Assembly (NCBI GenBank): GCA_016721875.1
Contig: JADKHG010000007.1
Span: 55,001 to 119,000, forward strand
Direction of reading: 5' to 3'
Length of the DNA: 64,000 nt
Source of the DNA: Sphingomonadales bacterium
Lineage (GTDB): Bacteria > Pseudomonadota > Alphaproteobacteria > Sphingomonadales > Sphingomonadaceae
The notes beneath the pieces are model-generated. The model was not told the origin of the DNA. It worked only from the letters and a program-made list of their open reading frames with translations, and did no database searches. Made by a program: the position numbers and the translations under genes. Every line of letters begins with the position of its first letter. The stretch's first letter is position 1. Positions 20,447 through 29,602 of the stretch are shown one piece after another.

Positions 20447-21085
20447 TTGGAATCGATACCACCGACCCAAACGTTGCAAATTGGCGACGTAGCACCCGTC
20501 TTTCAGGCGCGAAGCACGAAAGGCGCTGTAAGCCTTACCGATTATCGCGGGAACTGGCTGGTATTGTTCTCGCATCCGGCCGATTTCACACCGGTTTGCA
20601 CCAGCGAATTTGTTGCAATTGCGGAGCAGCAAAAGCGGTTTGATGCGATGGATTGCGCTTTGCTCGCCATTTCGGTCGATAGTCTTTTCGCCCATTATGG
20701 CTGGATCAAAGCCATTCGCGATCATATTGGGGTCGAGGTTGGCTTTCCGATCATCGAAGATCCTTCGCAGGTCATTTGCCGCGCATATGGGATGATTAGC
20801 GACCGCTCGCAGGATGCGTCGGCGATGCGCAGCAGTTTTTATATCGACCCGAACGGCGTCATACGCGCGATCACTAGCTATCCAGCGACCATCGGGCGGT
20901 CGGTTGACGAAATGGTGCGAATCGTTGCCGCCTTGCAACGTGTGGATAAAGGCGATGCCTTGACACCAGAGGGCTGGCTGCCGGGACAATCTATATTGCT
21001 GCCGCCACCGGTTGATCCTGCCAGTTTTCAGGCGAGCGCGACTGATCCCCTGTGGTTCTACCGGTTGCGAGACGACAAAAAATGA
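20447..21085 (+). CDS. 1-Cys/Prx6-type peroxiredoxin
   Basis: Thiol peroxidase of 212 residues. The peroxidatic cysteine is C51 in SHPADFTPVCTSEFVAIAEQ, and the length and tail (DPLWFYRLRDDKK) match the Prx6 group. The likely start is TTG at 20447 (MESIPPTQTLQIGDVAP) behind AAAAAGGGA; there is no ATG nearby. Its stop overlaps the start of an ArsR-family gene (21082-21085), so the two are co-expressed. Next to a sulfide/persulfide locus, its substrate may be a peroxide or persulfide, but this is inference. Two other cysteines (MDCALL, VICRAYG) are not at standard resolving positions. Confidence 0.88.
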   Translation: MESIPPTQTLQIGDVAPVFQARSTKGAVSLTDYRGNWLVLFSHPADFTPVCTSEFVAIAEQQKRFDAMDCALLAISVDSLFAHYGWIKAIRDHIGVEVGFPIIEDPSQVICRAYGMISDRSQDASAMRSSFYIDPNGVIRAITSYPATIGRSVDEMVRIVAALQRVDKGDALTPEGWLPGQSILLPPPVDPASFQASATDPLWFYRLRDDKK

Positions 21086-21447
21086 ACCGGAAAGACGCTA
21101 TTCCCAATGATCTTTGCGATGCGCTGAAGGCCATTGGGCATGAAACACGATTGGCGCTGCTGGAGATCATCCGGGCCAATCAAGATTGCAATGTAAGCCA
21201 GATCGAGATGCTGAGCAAAGTGGGGCAGCCTGCCTTGTCGCAGCAATTGGCGGTGCTCCGCAAGGCAAGCCTTGTGGAGACACGCCGCCAAGCAAAGCAG
21301 ATACATTACCGCATTAACGAAGCACGCATGGATGAGATTGCCGGTTTCATCCGAAAATTTGGTGCGGATGAACAACGCAGCGCCACCCGGTCGGCTCCTG
21401 CCCCATCGAGCGGAGTAGCGACCTTCGCGCGCATAGTTCGCGATTAG
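21082..21447 (+). CDS. ArsR-family transcriptional regulator (peroxiredoxin-linked)
   Basis: Winged-helix regulator of 121 residues with the ArsR recognition helix region VGQPALSQQLAVLRKASLVE and wing RRQAKQIHYRI. It lacks the CVC metal-binding signature of ArsR proper, but has cysteines at DLCDAL and NQDCNVS that could sense thiol-reactive species. The ATG at 21082 overlaps the peroxiredoxin stop, so it probably autoregulates that pair. It converges on a second, different ArsR gene with 14 bases between the stops. Confidence 0.86.
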   Translation: MNRKDAIPNDLCDALKAIGHETRLALLEIIRANQDCNVSQIEMLSKVGQPALSQQLAVLRKASLVETRRQAKQIHYRINEARMDEIAGFIRKFGADEQRSATRSAPAPSSGVATFARIVRD

Positions 21448-21461
21448 ATTCTGATCCTAGC

Positions 21462-21794
21462 TCAATTGCTTGCCGTCTTGGCGCCTTGCGGGCCAAAGCG
21501 ATCGCACAGCATATCGATAATCGCCTTGATATCGTCATTGGCAAGCCGGTAGTAGATGGTGGTGCCGTCGCGACGGGTATCGACGACGCCGCTGCCCCGG
21601 ATCCGCGCGAGATGTTGCGACACATTTGATTGCGACATGCCGCTCAGTTCGACCAATTCGTTTACCGGGCACTCGCCATGCTTCATCCGGCACAGCAACA
21701 ATAGCCGCTGTTCATTGGCGAGCACTTTTAGCAATTCGGCTGCCTGCGACGCATGTTGCGACAGGGTTTCTATCTGGATGTCTGCAAGGTTCAT
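21462..21794 (-). CDS. ArsR-family regulator with BigR/SqrR-like cysteine pair
   Basis: Winged-helix repressor of 110 residues. Helix-turn-helix: LSGMSQSNVSQHLARIRGSG; wing: RRDGTTIYYRL. Cysteines sit at 35 (RLLLLCRMKHGEC), 42 and 97 (IIDMLCDRFG). C35 and C97 lie in the second and last helices, as do the two cysteines that BigR and SqrR oxidise to a polysulfide bridge on sensing persulfide. It is the last gene of the leftward operon; its ATG overlaps the RND stop (21791-21794). I infer that it represses both divergent operons through the dyad at 26394-26450. Confidence 0.87.
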   Translation of the reverse strand: MNLADIQIETLSQHASQAAELLKVLANEQRLLLLCRMKHGECPVNELVELSGMSQSNVSQHLARIRGSGVVDTRRDGTTIYYRLANDDIKAIIDMLCDRFGPQGAKTASN

Positions 21795-24700
21795 GACGAT
21801 GCCATCTCCATTTGATCGTCGCGTAACACAACATAAATTGCGGGGATCACCAGCACGGTCAGCAACGTCGATGAGGCAAGTCCAAAGAGCAGCGAGATTG
21901 CCAAGCCTTGAAAGATCGGGTCGCTGAGGATCGTCGCTGCGCCGATCATTGCGGCAGCCGCTGTCAGCACAATGGGCTTGACGCGGATGGTACCGGCTTC
22001 GATCAGCACCTGCCTTAACGGCTTGCCCGGTGCCTGCGCGTGGCGGATGAAATCGACAAGCAGGATCGAGTTGCGCACGATAATCCCGGCGAGCGCAATG
22101 AAGCCAATCATTGACGTCGCAGTGAAGGGTGCCTGGAACAGCATATGGCCCAGTACGATCCCTACCAGCGTCAATGGCACCGGCGTCAGTATGACCAACG
22201 GCAGTTTGAAACTGCGAAACTGGGCGACCACCAGAACATATATGCCGAGCAGCGCCACCATGAAAGCCGCTCCCATATCGCGGAATGTCACCCAGGTAAT
22301 TTCCCATTCGCCGTCCCACAGCACTGTTGGCTTGGCTTCATCGGCGGGTTGGCCGTTAAGGCTGACCTCGGGCTTGACCAGTCCCTTTGCCTTCCAGTCA
22401 AAAGCATCGATCGCGCGGTTGACCGCAAGCATACCATAGATCGGCGCTTCATAATCGCCCGCCAGTTCAGCGAGCACCATGTCCGCCGCGCGCCCGTCGC
22501 GGCGGAAAATGGTAGGGCTCCCCTTCGTCTCTTGCGCACTGACGACTGCACCCAGTTCGACCAGTCCGCCCGTTGTAGATTGTGCGACAGGGGTCGAAGC
22601 CAAAGTTTGCGACCAGGATCGTGCCGATTGCGGCAGGGCAATGGTAATCGGCAGGTGTGCGTCCATCGCCACGTGGCACATAGCCGACGGTCTGGCTGCC
22701 CAGCAACGCGCCGATGCTGTCGTTGATCTGCCTTTCTGACAGCCCGTAATAATCGATCCGGTCGCGTTCCGGCACTAGCCGCAATTTGGGTCGTGGATCA
22801 CCAAAGCTGTTATCGACATCTACAATATAAGGCACCGACTTGAAGATTTTTTCGAGCTCCACCGCGGTTTTGCGTCGGGTGTCGGCATCGGGGCCGTAAA
22901 TTTCGGCGAGCAAGGTTGCCATCACCGGCGGTCCGGGCGGGGTTTCGACCACCTTTATCGATGCGCCGACGGGCAGTTTCAACGCCTTCAGTTTTTCGCG
23001 CAGGTCGAGAGCGACATCGTGGCTCGACCGGTCACGCTCGTCCTTGGGGGCCAGAGTGACCATCACATCGCCCATTTCAGGACGCGCACGCAGGAAATAA
23101 TGCCGCACCAGGCCGTTGAAGTTGAACGGGGCCGAGGTGCCGGAATAGGCCTCCATCGACACAGTTTCCGGCAGCGCGCGGGTAAGGGCCGCAACATCTT
23201 CCAACACCCGTGCGGTGTTTTCCAATGCGGTGCCCTCGGGCATATCAACCACCACCTGCACCTCTGACTTGTTGTCAAAGGGAAGCAACTTCACTGTGAC
23301 CGCCTTGAAGTAGAACATCGAACAGGCGACCAGCGTCGCCATCCCGACCCAGATCAGGAACAGCCGGGCCGATTTGCGTGTGTCGATAATGCGATGCGCG
23401 ACTTTGGCATAGGCGACACCCAGCTTGCCACCGTCTTCGGCGTGGCCATGGCTATCCTCGCCGTCGATCACCTTGCGCGCAAAACGGATCATCAACCAAG
23501 GGGCGATCACCACTGCGACGAAGAAAGAAAAAACCATTGCTGCCGAGGCATTGACCGGGATCGGCGCCATATAAGGGCCCATCAGGCCCGAAACGAACAG
23601 CATCGGCAGCAAGGCCACAACAACCGTCAGCGTCGCGACGATCGTTGGATTGCCGACCTCCGCAACCGCATCAACCGCTGCATCGATCCGGCTGCGGTCG
23701 TCCTTCATTGCCCAGTGCCGGGCGATATTCTCGATCATCACAATCGCATCATCGACAAGGATGCCGATGGAAAAGATCAAAGCGAACAGACTGACACGGT
23801 TGATTGTGAAGCCCATCAGATTGGATGCAAACATGGTGAGCAGGATGGTGGTCGGGATCACCACCGCAGTCACCGCAGCCTCGCGCCAGCCAATGGCAAA
23901 GCCGATCAGCGCAACGATAGAAACAGTCGCCAGTGCCAGATGGAACAACAGTTCATTGGCTTTCTCGTTTGCGGTTTCGCCATAATTGCGCGTTACTGCG
24001 ACATCGACTCCGCCGGGGATCAGGCTGCCTTTAAGCAGTTCGAGCCGTTCGAGAATCGAGTCAGACAACACCACTGCATTCGCGCCGCTGCGTTTGGCAA
24101 TGGCCAGGCTAACCGCTGGAGCGCTGTTCCATTTGCCGCCGCTTTTCGCCCAACGCCACGCCCGTGACTGATCCTCGCGCGGACCTTGGTCGACATTGGC
24201 GACATCGCGCAGATAGACCGGCGCACCGCTTGCAGAGCGCACCGTCAACAGACCGACTTCCTGCGCAGAGCTCAATGTGCGACCGGCGGAAACCGACACG
24301 GCTTTCCCGCCCTCACGGATAGTGCCGACAGGGAAGGAACGATTGGCCTGTCCAGCGGACTCGATGACGCTGCCCAATGGTACGCCATATTGGCTGAGCT
24401 TGGCGGGATCGGGTTGGATACGGACTTCGTCGGCGCGGCCGCCGGTGATGAAGGTCAGACCGACATTGTCAACTTTCGCCATTTCGGTGCGCAGTTTCCC
24501 GGCCAGTTCATAAAGCGCCTGATCGCTCCATTGCCCCAATGCACCTGCTTTGGGTGTCAGAGTCAGCACGACAATCGGCACGTCATTGATCCCGCGCACG
24601 GTTACTTTGGGCGCGGGGATACCCACCGGGATGCGATCCCAATTGGCTTGCAGTTTTTCAGAAATGCGGGTTGCGGCGTCTTCTGGGTCAGAACCGACAA

Positions 24701-25001
24701 GGAACCGCGCGGTGACCATGACACCATCGTCTTCGGCCTGGGTATAGACATGCTCGACGCCATCGACGCTTTTGACGATGGTTTCCAAAGGAATGCCAAC
24801 CAGCTCGACCGCGTCGGGCGCGGCGAGGCCGGGGGCCATGACCTGGATATCAACCATCGGTACGCTGATCTGCGGTTCTTCCTCGCGCGGTATCGCCATC
24901 AGCGCCAGAAGCCCGACGGCAATTGCTGCCAACAGGAATAATGGGGTCAATGGCGATGTAATCGTCGCGCGCGTCAGACGCCCGGAAATCCCGAGATTCA
25001 T
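21791..25001 (-). CDS. RND efflux pump inner-membrane subunit, frame-broken
   Basis: Proton-driven resistance-nodulation-division pump, about 1,070 residues when healed. It starts MNLGISGRLTRATITSPLT; IPREEEPQISVPMVDI at about residue 38 is typical of the first periplasmic loop. The proton-relay aspartates are present in FSIGILVDDAIVMIENIAR. C-terminal helices (TATSMIGFIALAGIIVRNSI, LLVDFIRHA) complete the fold. The frame breaks at about 22655, between GYVPRGDGRT and LPITIALPQSARSW. The start overlaps the membrane-fusion gene stop and the end overlaps the ArsR start. No metal-specific motif is evident. Operon context suggests a sulfur-linked or reactive-electrophile substrate, which is inference. 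Confidence 0.92.
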
Positions 25002-26032
25002 TTTGCGCCGCCTGCGGTGTAAATCGTGTCACCTGCACCGACGCCACTCAAAATCTCGACCTTATCGGTTTCGGCGGCTGGTGCGATCTGAACAGGGACG
25101 GTGGTCAACGCACCATCTTTTGCAACAACCTCGACATAGTCCATGCCGTAGCGGGTCGAGACAAACTTGCGCGGAACCACGATGGCGCTACGCTGTCCAA
25201 CCTCGACCGTTGCACTGACCCGGCGACCGACCGAAGTGGCTGCGAGGCCGGACACGGTGGCATCCACGCGTACCCGGCCCCCGGCGATAGCAGGATAGAC
25301 CTGCACCACCTGCCCCTCTAGCGACCCGGAGGGGTTGTCGGGGTCGGCAAGGACAATGCGTGCCCCGGTACGCACCTTGCCAACCAACGATTCGGGAAGA
25401 TCCAGTCGCACGATTGGCGCGCCTGCAGTAATGGTTGCCACTGAGACACCGGGGGCGACCGCCGAGCCTTGCGGCACATCGGCGCGCAGCACGCGGCCTG
25501 AGGCAGGGGCGATGATTGCACCTTGTCCGGCAACACTGGACACTGCGCCCTGCTGCGCGCGGGCCGCCGCCACCTGTGCATTTGCGGCACGTGCCGCCGC
25601 CTCGGCCTGTTCGAGCCGTGCCTTGGCATAGACATTTTGCTGATACAGATAACGGATGCGTCCCAATTCCGCCTGAGCCCTGCTCGCCTCGGCCTGTGCC
25701 GCAGCAATCTGCGCGCCAAAGGCGGCAGATTCGTAACCGAGCCGGTTGTCGACCACCATGCCGATTCGCTGCCCCTTTTTGACCATATCACCTTCGCGCA
25801 CGGTCAGGCTTTGCAACAGGCCAGGAATGCGGACCGTAGCCTCGGCCATATCCTGTGTGGTAATTTCGGCGCCTACAGCTTTCATGTCGCTGATTGTGGC
25901 GGGGTTCAGCAATAGCCGTTCACCTTGCCGTGCAGCCTGCGCCTTAGGCGCTGGCTTTTGCTCTTCGCTGCCGCAGCCAACAAGCGGCACCACGAGTGCG
26001 AGGAGCAGCGGAAGGTGTGAACGGATGCGCAT
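24998..26032 (-). CDS. RND periplasmic membrane-fusion lipoprotein
   Basis: Adaptor linking the RND pump to the TolC-type channel, 344 residues. The ATG at 26032 follows GAGGAG. The N-terminus is a lipoprotein signal ending LLALVVPLVGCGSEE, with the acylated cysteine in LVGC. A lipoyl-like half (GLLQSLTVREGDMVKKGQ) and an Ala/Gln-rich coiled-coil hairpin (AAAQAEASRAQAELGRIRYL) follow, then the second lipoyl half (IIAPASGRVLRADVPQGS) and beta-barrel. It lies 11 bases after the rhodanese gene and overlaps the pump gene by four bases. Its outer-membrane partner is probably the TolC encoded in the opposite operon. Confidence 0.92.
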   Translation of the reverse strand: MRIRSHLPLLLALVVPLVGCGSEEQKPAPKAQAARQGERLLLNPATISDMKAVGAEITTQDMAEATVRIPGLLQSLTVREGDMVKKGQRIGMVVDNRLGYESAAFGAQIAAAQAEASRAQAELGRIRYLYQQNVYAKARLEQAEAAARAANAQVAAARAQQGAVSSVAGQGAIIAPASGRVLRADVPQGSAVAPGVSVATITAGAPIVRLDLPESLVGKVRTGARIVLADPDNPSGSLEGQVVQVYPAIAGGRVRVDATVSGLAATSVGRRVSATVEVGQRSAIVVPRKFVSTRYGMDYVEVVAKDGALTTVPVQIAPAAETDKVEILSGVGAGDTIYTAGGAK

Positions 26033-26043
26033 GGGCTTACTCC

Positions 26044-26379
26044 TCAACCACGAACGATTGGCAGCCCGGCGGATTGCCATGCGCCAATGCCGCCAGCCAA
26101 ATGGGTGTCGATAACCGCTTGTGCCGCGGAACATTTGTCGAGCGCCATCGCCGACCGCTTTCCGCCAGCGCACTGCAGAATGATCTGTTTGCCTTTGACA
26201 TCAGGAATGCGCGATGCCTGAAATTGCGACAGCGGCAGGTTGATCGCACCTTTGATGTGACCCGTGGCGAATTCGCCCTCTTCGCGCACATCGACGAGCA
26301 GCGCCTCATCATTTGCGAGCAGCACATTCAGCTCGGAAGCGCTGATTTCCTTATGCTTCTTGCCACCAAACCCGAACAT
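26044..26379 (-). CDS. single-domain rhodanese (sulfurtransferase)
   Basis: Cytoplasmic rhodanese of 111 residues that would carry sulfane sulfur on a cysteine persulfide. The active-site loop is ILQCAGGKRSAMAL, with C the sulfur carrier; LLVDVREEGEFATGHIKGA is the standard CH2A-type motif. The ATG at 26379 follows GGAGA. It is the first gene of the leftward operon and faces the SQR-like gene across about 90 bases. Together with the DUF2892 protein in the other arm it equals the two parts of E. coli YgaP (rhodanese plus two-helix domain), here encoded separately. Confidence 0.9.
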   Translation of the reverse strand: MFGFGGKKHKEISASELNVLLANDEALLVDVREEGEFATGHIKGAINLPLSQFQASRIPDVKGKQIILQCAGGKRSAMALDKCSAAQAVIDTHLAGGIGAWQSAGLPIVRG

Positions 26380-26393
26380 GCGATTCTCCAATT

Positions 26394-26450
26394 CAATTTG
26401 TCTATTGCATATATCGTATAATTATCATATTTAGTCAATATAACAAATTG
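26394..26450. promoter_or_regulatory. nested dyad, likely shared operator of the sulfur regulon
   Basis: An AT-rich intergenic stretch has nested symmetry around about 26422: CAATTTG (26394-26400) with CAAATTG (26444-26450), TATTG (26403-26407) with CAATA (26436-26440), and the central palindrome ATAATTAT (26418-26425). It lies between the divergent rhodanese and SQR-like starts. Two promoters and an operator for the ArsR-type repressor would be expected here. Confidence 0.65.
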
Positions 26451-26472
26451 AGAGAGATGTCAGGAGAAGATC

Positions 26473-27753
26473 ATGTCGAAACCGCGAATTATCGTGCTGG
26501 GCGCCGGACTCGGCGGAACGATTGCCGCTTATGAAATTCGGGCTGCGGTCAAAGACAAAGCCGAGGTGCTGACAATCTCTGATACCGATACATATTCTTT
26601 CGTTCCTTCGAACCCTTGGGTGGCAGTGCGCTGGCGCGAACCGGAAGCAATCCAGATCCATCTGCCGCCGATTTTTGCCAAAAAAGGTATCGGCTTCTCG
26701 TCCGTAGGAGCCAAGCGAATCCACCCGGACGAAAAACGGGTGGAGCTTAATGACGGCGAATCGTTCAGTTACGATTATCTTGTAATTGCAACCGGACCCG
26801 ATCTTGCTTTTGACGAAATTTCCGGTTTCGGTCCCAATGGCGGCCACACTGTATCAGTGTGCCATACCCACCATGCAGCTGAGGCTGCTGACAAGTTTGA
26901 GGCGTTCTGCAAAAATCCCGGGCCGATTGTCGTTGGCGCAGCGCAAGGCGCCTCTTGCTATGGCCCTGCTTATGAATTTGCCCTGATCCTCGATACTGAA
27001 TTGAAGCGCCGCAAGATCCGCGACAAGGTGCCGATGACCTTTGTTACCGCCGAACCCTATATCGGCCATCTCGGGCTGGACGGCGTCGGCGATACCAAAT
27101 CTCTGCTCGAAAGCGAGCTGCGCAACCGCCACATCAAATGGATCACCAGCGCCCGCGTGACCAGCTTTGAAGCTGGCATGGCCCATGTGGAGGAAGTTGC
27201 TGAAGACGGCTCGGTCAAGGCAAGCCATGATCTCCCCTTCGGCTATTCGATGCTGCTTCCCGCTTTTCGCGGCGTTCCCGCGGTGCGCGATATTGAAGGC
27301 CTGACCAACCCGCGCGGTTTCATTCTGGTCGACAAGCATCAACGCAACACAAAGTTCCCCGAAGTGTTTGCTTTGGGCGTTTGCGTGGCAATCCCGCCGA
27401 CGGGCCCCACTCCGGTTCCGGTTGGTGTGCCCAAAACCGGGTTTATGATCGAAAGCATGGTCACCGCCATTGCCGCAAATCTTGCCGAGATACTTGACGG
27501 TAAAGAACCCAGCCATGAAGCAACCTGGAATGCTGTCTGCCTTGCCGATTTTGGCGATGGCGGTGTGGCGTTTGTTGCGCAACCGCAAATCCCGCCACGC
27601 AACCTCAATTGGTCGGCAAGCGGAAAATGGGTGCATGTTGCCAAGATCGGCTTTGAAAAATATTTCTTGCGCAAGGTCCGCAAGGGCGAAAGCGAACCCT
27701 TTTATGAAAAGCTTGCGCTGCACGTGATGGGCATTCGCAAGCTGAAAATGTGA
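26473..27753 (+). CDS. sulfide:quinone oxidoreductase-like flavoprotein
   Basis: Membrane-associated FAD enzyme of 426 residues expected to oxidise sulfide to polysulfide or persulfide and reduce quinone. FAD-binding IIVLGAGLGGTIAAYEI is at the N-terminus; a second FAD contact is EVFALGVCVAIPPTGPTPVP. Candidate redox cysteines lie in TVSVCHTHHAAEA, GAAQGASCYGPAYE and NAVCLADFGD, a three-cysteine pattern like SQR. SGEK-type membrane-binding residues lie near the C-terminus (FLRKVRKGESEPFYEK). It heads the rightward operon after AGGAGAAGATC. A flavocytochrome-c-like alternative is less likely because a persulfide dioxygenase and rhodanese are encoded alongside. Confidence 0.88.
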   Translation: MSKPRIIVLGAGLGGTIAAYEIRAAVKDKAEVLTISDTDTYSFVPSNPWVAVRWREPEAIQIHLPPIFAKKGIGFSSVGAKRIHPDEKRVELNDGESFSYDYLVIATGPDLAFDEISGFGPNGGHTVSVCHTHHAAEAADKFEAFCKNPGPIVVGAAQGASCYGPAYEFALILDTELKRRKIRDKVPMTFVTAEPYIGHLGLDGVGDTKSLLESELRNRHIKWITSARVTSFEAGMAHVEEVAEDGSVKASHDLPFGYSMLLPAFRGVPAVRDIEGLTNPRGFILVDKHQRNTKFPEVFALGVCVAIPPTGPTPVPVGVPKTGFMIESMVTAIAANLAEILDGKEPSHEATWNAVCLADFGDGGVAFVAQPQIPPRNLNWSASGKWVHVAKIGFEKYFLRKVRKGESEPFYEKLALHVMGIRKLKM

Positions 27754-27768
27754 CGGAAGGATAATATT

Positions 27769-27972
27769 ATGACTGTTGATCGTGCTGTGCTCGCCTTTGC
27801 CGGGATTGTCGTTCTGGCAGGCATTGCTCTGTCCTTAACGGTCCATCCTTACTGGATAGGGCTAAGCGCCTTCGCAGGTCTCAATATGGTGCAGGCCGCC
27901 TTTACCGGTTTCTGCCCTGCTGCAAAGATTTTCAAGGCAATGGGCGTTGCCCCCGGAGTCGCCTTCAAGTGA
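27769..27972 (+). CDS. DUF2892 two-helix inner-membrane protein
   Basis: A 67-residue protein with two hydrophobic helices (VLAFAGIVVLAGIALSLTV and WIGLSAFAGLNMVQAAFTGF) and one conserved cysteine in GFCPAAKIFKAMG. DUF2892 forms the membrane half of YgaP, where it is fused to rhodanese; here it is free-standing. It starts 16 bases after the SQR-like gene, behind GGAAGGAT, and overlaps the TolC gene by four bases. A role in moving or presenting thiocyanate or sulfane sulfur at the membrane is an inference from YgaP. Confidence 0.85.
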   Translation: MTVDRAVLAFAGIVVLAGIALSLTVHPYWIGLSAFAGLNMVQAAFTGFCPAAKIFKAMGVAPGVAFK

Positions 27973-29222
27973 AAAAGCCGGCGATTGCATTTTTCCTGAC
28001 CGGGCTTGTTTGGACGGCTCCGCTGCAGGCGACTACGCTTGAAGAGGCGATTGCGGCGGCACAGGAACATGCCCCCGATATCGCCATTGCCGAAGCGGAG
28101 GGCGACGTTGCCAAGGCCCGGGTCGAACAGGCAAAATCGGGCGGCCGACCCAATGCAACCCTGTCGGGTACGGCAGGTTTTGGCAGACTTGATCCCAGGG
28201 GGTATTTCGGGCTGACCGCCGACAATGTTACCCCGGTGGCAGCACAATTGGTGTTCGAGCAACCGCTTTTCACTGGGGGCAAAGTTGCTGCCGGAATTGC
28301 GCAGGCACAGGCGGGAACCGCTGCCGCTGAAGCCGGGATCATGGCGACCCGTTCCCAACTCTCGGCCAATGTCGCAGCAGCCTATGGCTCTGTGATTTCC
28401 TCGGAAACAATGATCCGCCATTTCGCGCAACTAGTCGACGAAACCGAAGAGATTGTACGACAGGCGCGGTTGCGATTCCGCGTGGGCGAAAGCCCGCGCA
28501 CCGATGTTTCGCAGGCGCAGGCTCGCGTTGCTGAGGCCAAGGCTGGTCTTGCCCGGGCCGAAGGGCAGCTGGTGTCCGCGCGTGCACGTTTCAATTCCCT
28601 CACCGGGCTGGACGGTACGGGGCTTGCTCCTCTTCCCGACAACCCCGATCTACCTGCAACGCTGGATGAGGCAATAACCCGCGCCGAAGCCAGCAACCCG
28701 CAACTGGCGCAGGCAGAGGCTGGCGTGCGCGCAGCTCAGGCCGGACTGAAAGGCGAAAAGGCAGACCGCTTGCCGATGGTCAGTGCCTTTGCCGAAGGTG
28801 CCATGGTTCGCGACCAATTCTTCCCCGGATACAAAGCCGACAGCGCAACGGTAGGCGTCCGGGCACGCTGGCAGATTTTCAGCGGCGGTCGCGTCTCAGG
28901 CAAGATCGCGGAAAGCGATGCTCGCTTGCGCGCTGCTGAGGCGCAATTTCGCGCCGCACAGGATATGGTGCGCGAATATGTGATCGGTGCTTTTTCCGGC
29001 GTCCGCACCGCAACTCTGGTTGAGGCGGCGGCGATCGAGCAGGATGCAGCAGCAAGCGATGCGCTGCGCAGTGTGCGCGAAGAAGTGCGGGTGGGCATGA
29101 AGCCGCAACTGGCTTTGCTCGACGCCGAGCGCGAGGCGATTGCCGCATCCGCCGCACTCGCAAATGCAAGAACCGAACGCATCGTCTCTGCCTATCGGCT
29201 GCTCGCGCTGATCGGTGCTTGA
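27969..29222 (+). CDS. TolC-family outer-membrane efflux protein
   Basis: Outer-membrane channel, 417 residues, starting with GTG at 27969 that overlaps the DUF2892 stop. A signal peptide (KKPAIAFFLTGLVWTAPLQA) precedes two homologous repeats of helix-strand-helix: the first contains QLVFEQPLFTGGKVAAG and the second VRARWQIFSGGRVSGKI, both standard TolC strand motifs. It is the only outer-membrane factor in the window, so it should complete the pump whose other two parts are in the divergent operon. Placement inside a sulfide-oxidation operon is unusual. Confidence 0.9.
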   Translation: MKKPAIAFFLTGLVWTAPLQATTLEEAIAAAQEHAPDIAIAEAEGDVAKARVEQAKSGGRPNATLSGTAGFGRLDPRGYFGLTADNVTPVAAQLVFEQPLFTGGKVAAGIAQAQAGTAAAEAGIMATRSQLSANVAAAYGSVISSETMIRHFAQLVDETEEIVRQARLRFRVGESPRTDVSQAQARVAEAKAGLARAEGQLVSARARFNSLTGLDGTGLAPLPDNPDLPATLDEAITRAEASNPQLAQAEAGVRAAQAGLKGEKADRLPMVSAFAEGAMVRDQFFPGYKADSATVGVRARWQIFSGGRVSGKIAESDARLRAAEAQFRAAQDMVREYVIGAFSGVRTATLVEAAAIEQDAAASDALRSVREEVRVGMKPQLALLDAEREAIAASAALANARTERIVSAYRLLALIGA

Positions 29223-29248
29223 GATATTTATCCTGAAGGAACCTCCCC

Positions 29249-29602
29249 ATGCATAAAGACTGGAAAGCAATGGCTGGCGAATTGTCGGGCGCGATCAAAG
29301 AGGTCCGGCTCGGTTCGCCTGATGTCATGAAAGCATTTTCAGCGATGGCACAGGCAGCGACTGCAGGCGGCGCGGTCGATGCCAAGACCAAGGAATTGAT
29401 CGCCATCGCCATCGCGGTTGCCATACGCTGCGATGGCTGCGTCGCCTTTCATGCGCAGGCAGCAGCAAAGCTGGGTGCGACCCGTGAGGAGATCATGGAA
29501 GTGATGGGCATGGCGCTCTACATGGGTGCCGGACCCAGCCTTATGTACGCCGCACAGGCGGTTGAGGCTTTTGACCAATTCAAGGATGCCGCCAATGGCT
29601 GA
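29249..29602 (+). CDS. AhpD-like (carboxymuconolactone decarboxylase family) protein
   Basis: Helical protein of 117 residues with the AhpD active-site pattern CDGCVAFHAQAAAKLGA: a CxxC pair followed four residues later by histidine, and an acidic helix before it (TKELIAIAIAVAIR). Such proteins are thiol-disulfide oxidoreductases, and homologues are frequent beside SQR and persulfide dioxygenase genes. AAGGAACC precedes the ATG. Its stop overlaps the next gene's start by eight bases. It might relay electrons or reduce persulfides, an inference from the CxxC and context. Confidence 0.85.
   Translation: MHKDWKAMAGELSGAIKEVRLGSPDVMKAFSAMAQAATAGGAVDAKTKELIAIAIAVAIRCDGCVAFHAQAAAKLGATREEIMEVMGMALYMGAGPSLMYAAQAVEAFDQFKDAANG

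Noticed and set aside
21791..25001. Heavy-metal (CusA/CzcA-type) efflux pump
   Set aside because: No Met/His-rich metal motifs are evident in the readable protein and the neighbours are sulfur-oxidation genes; class left open.
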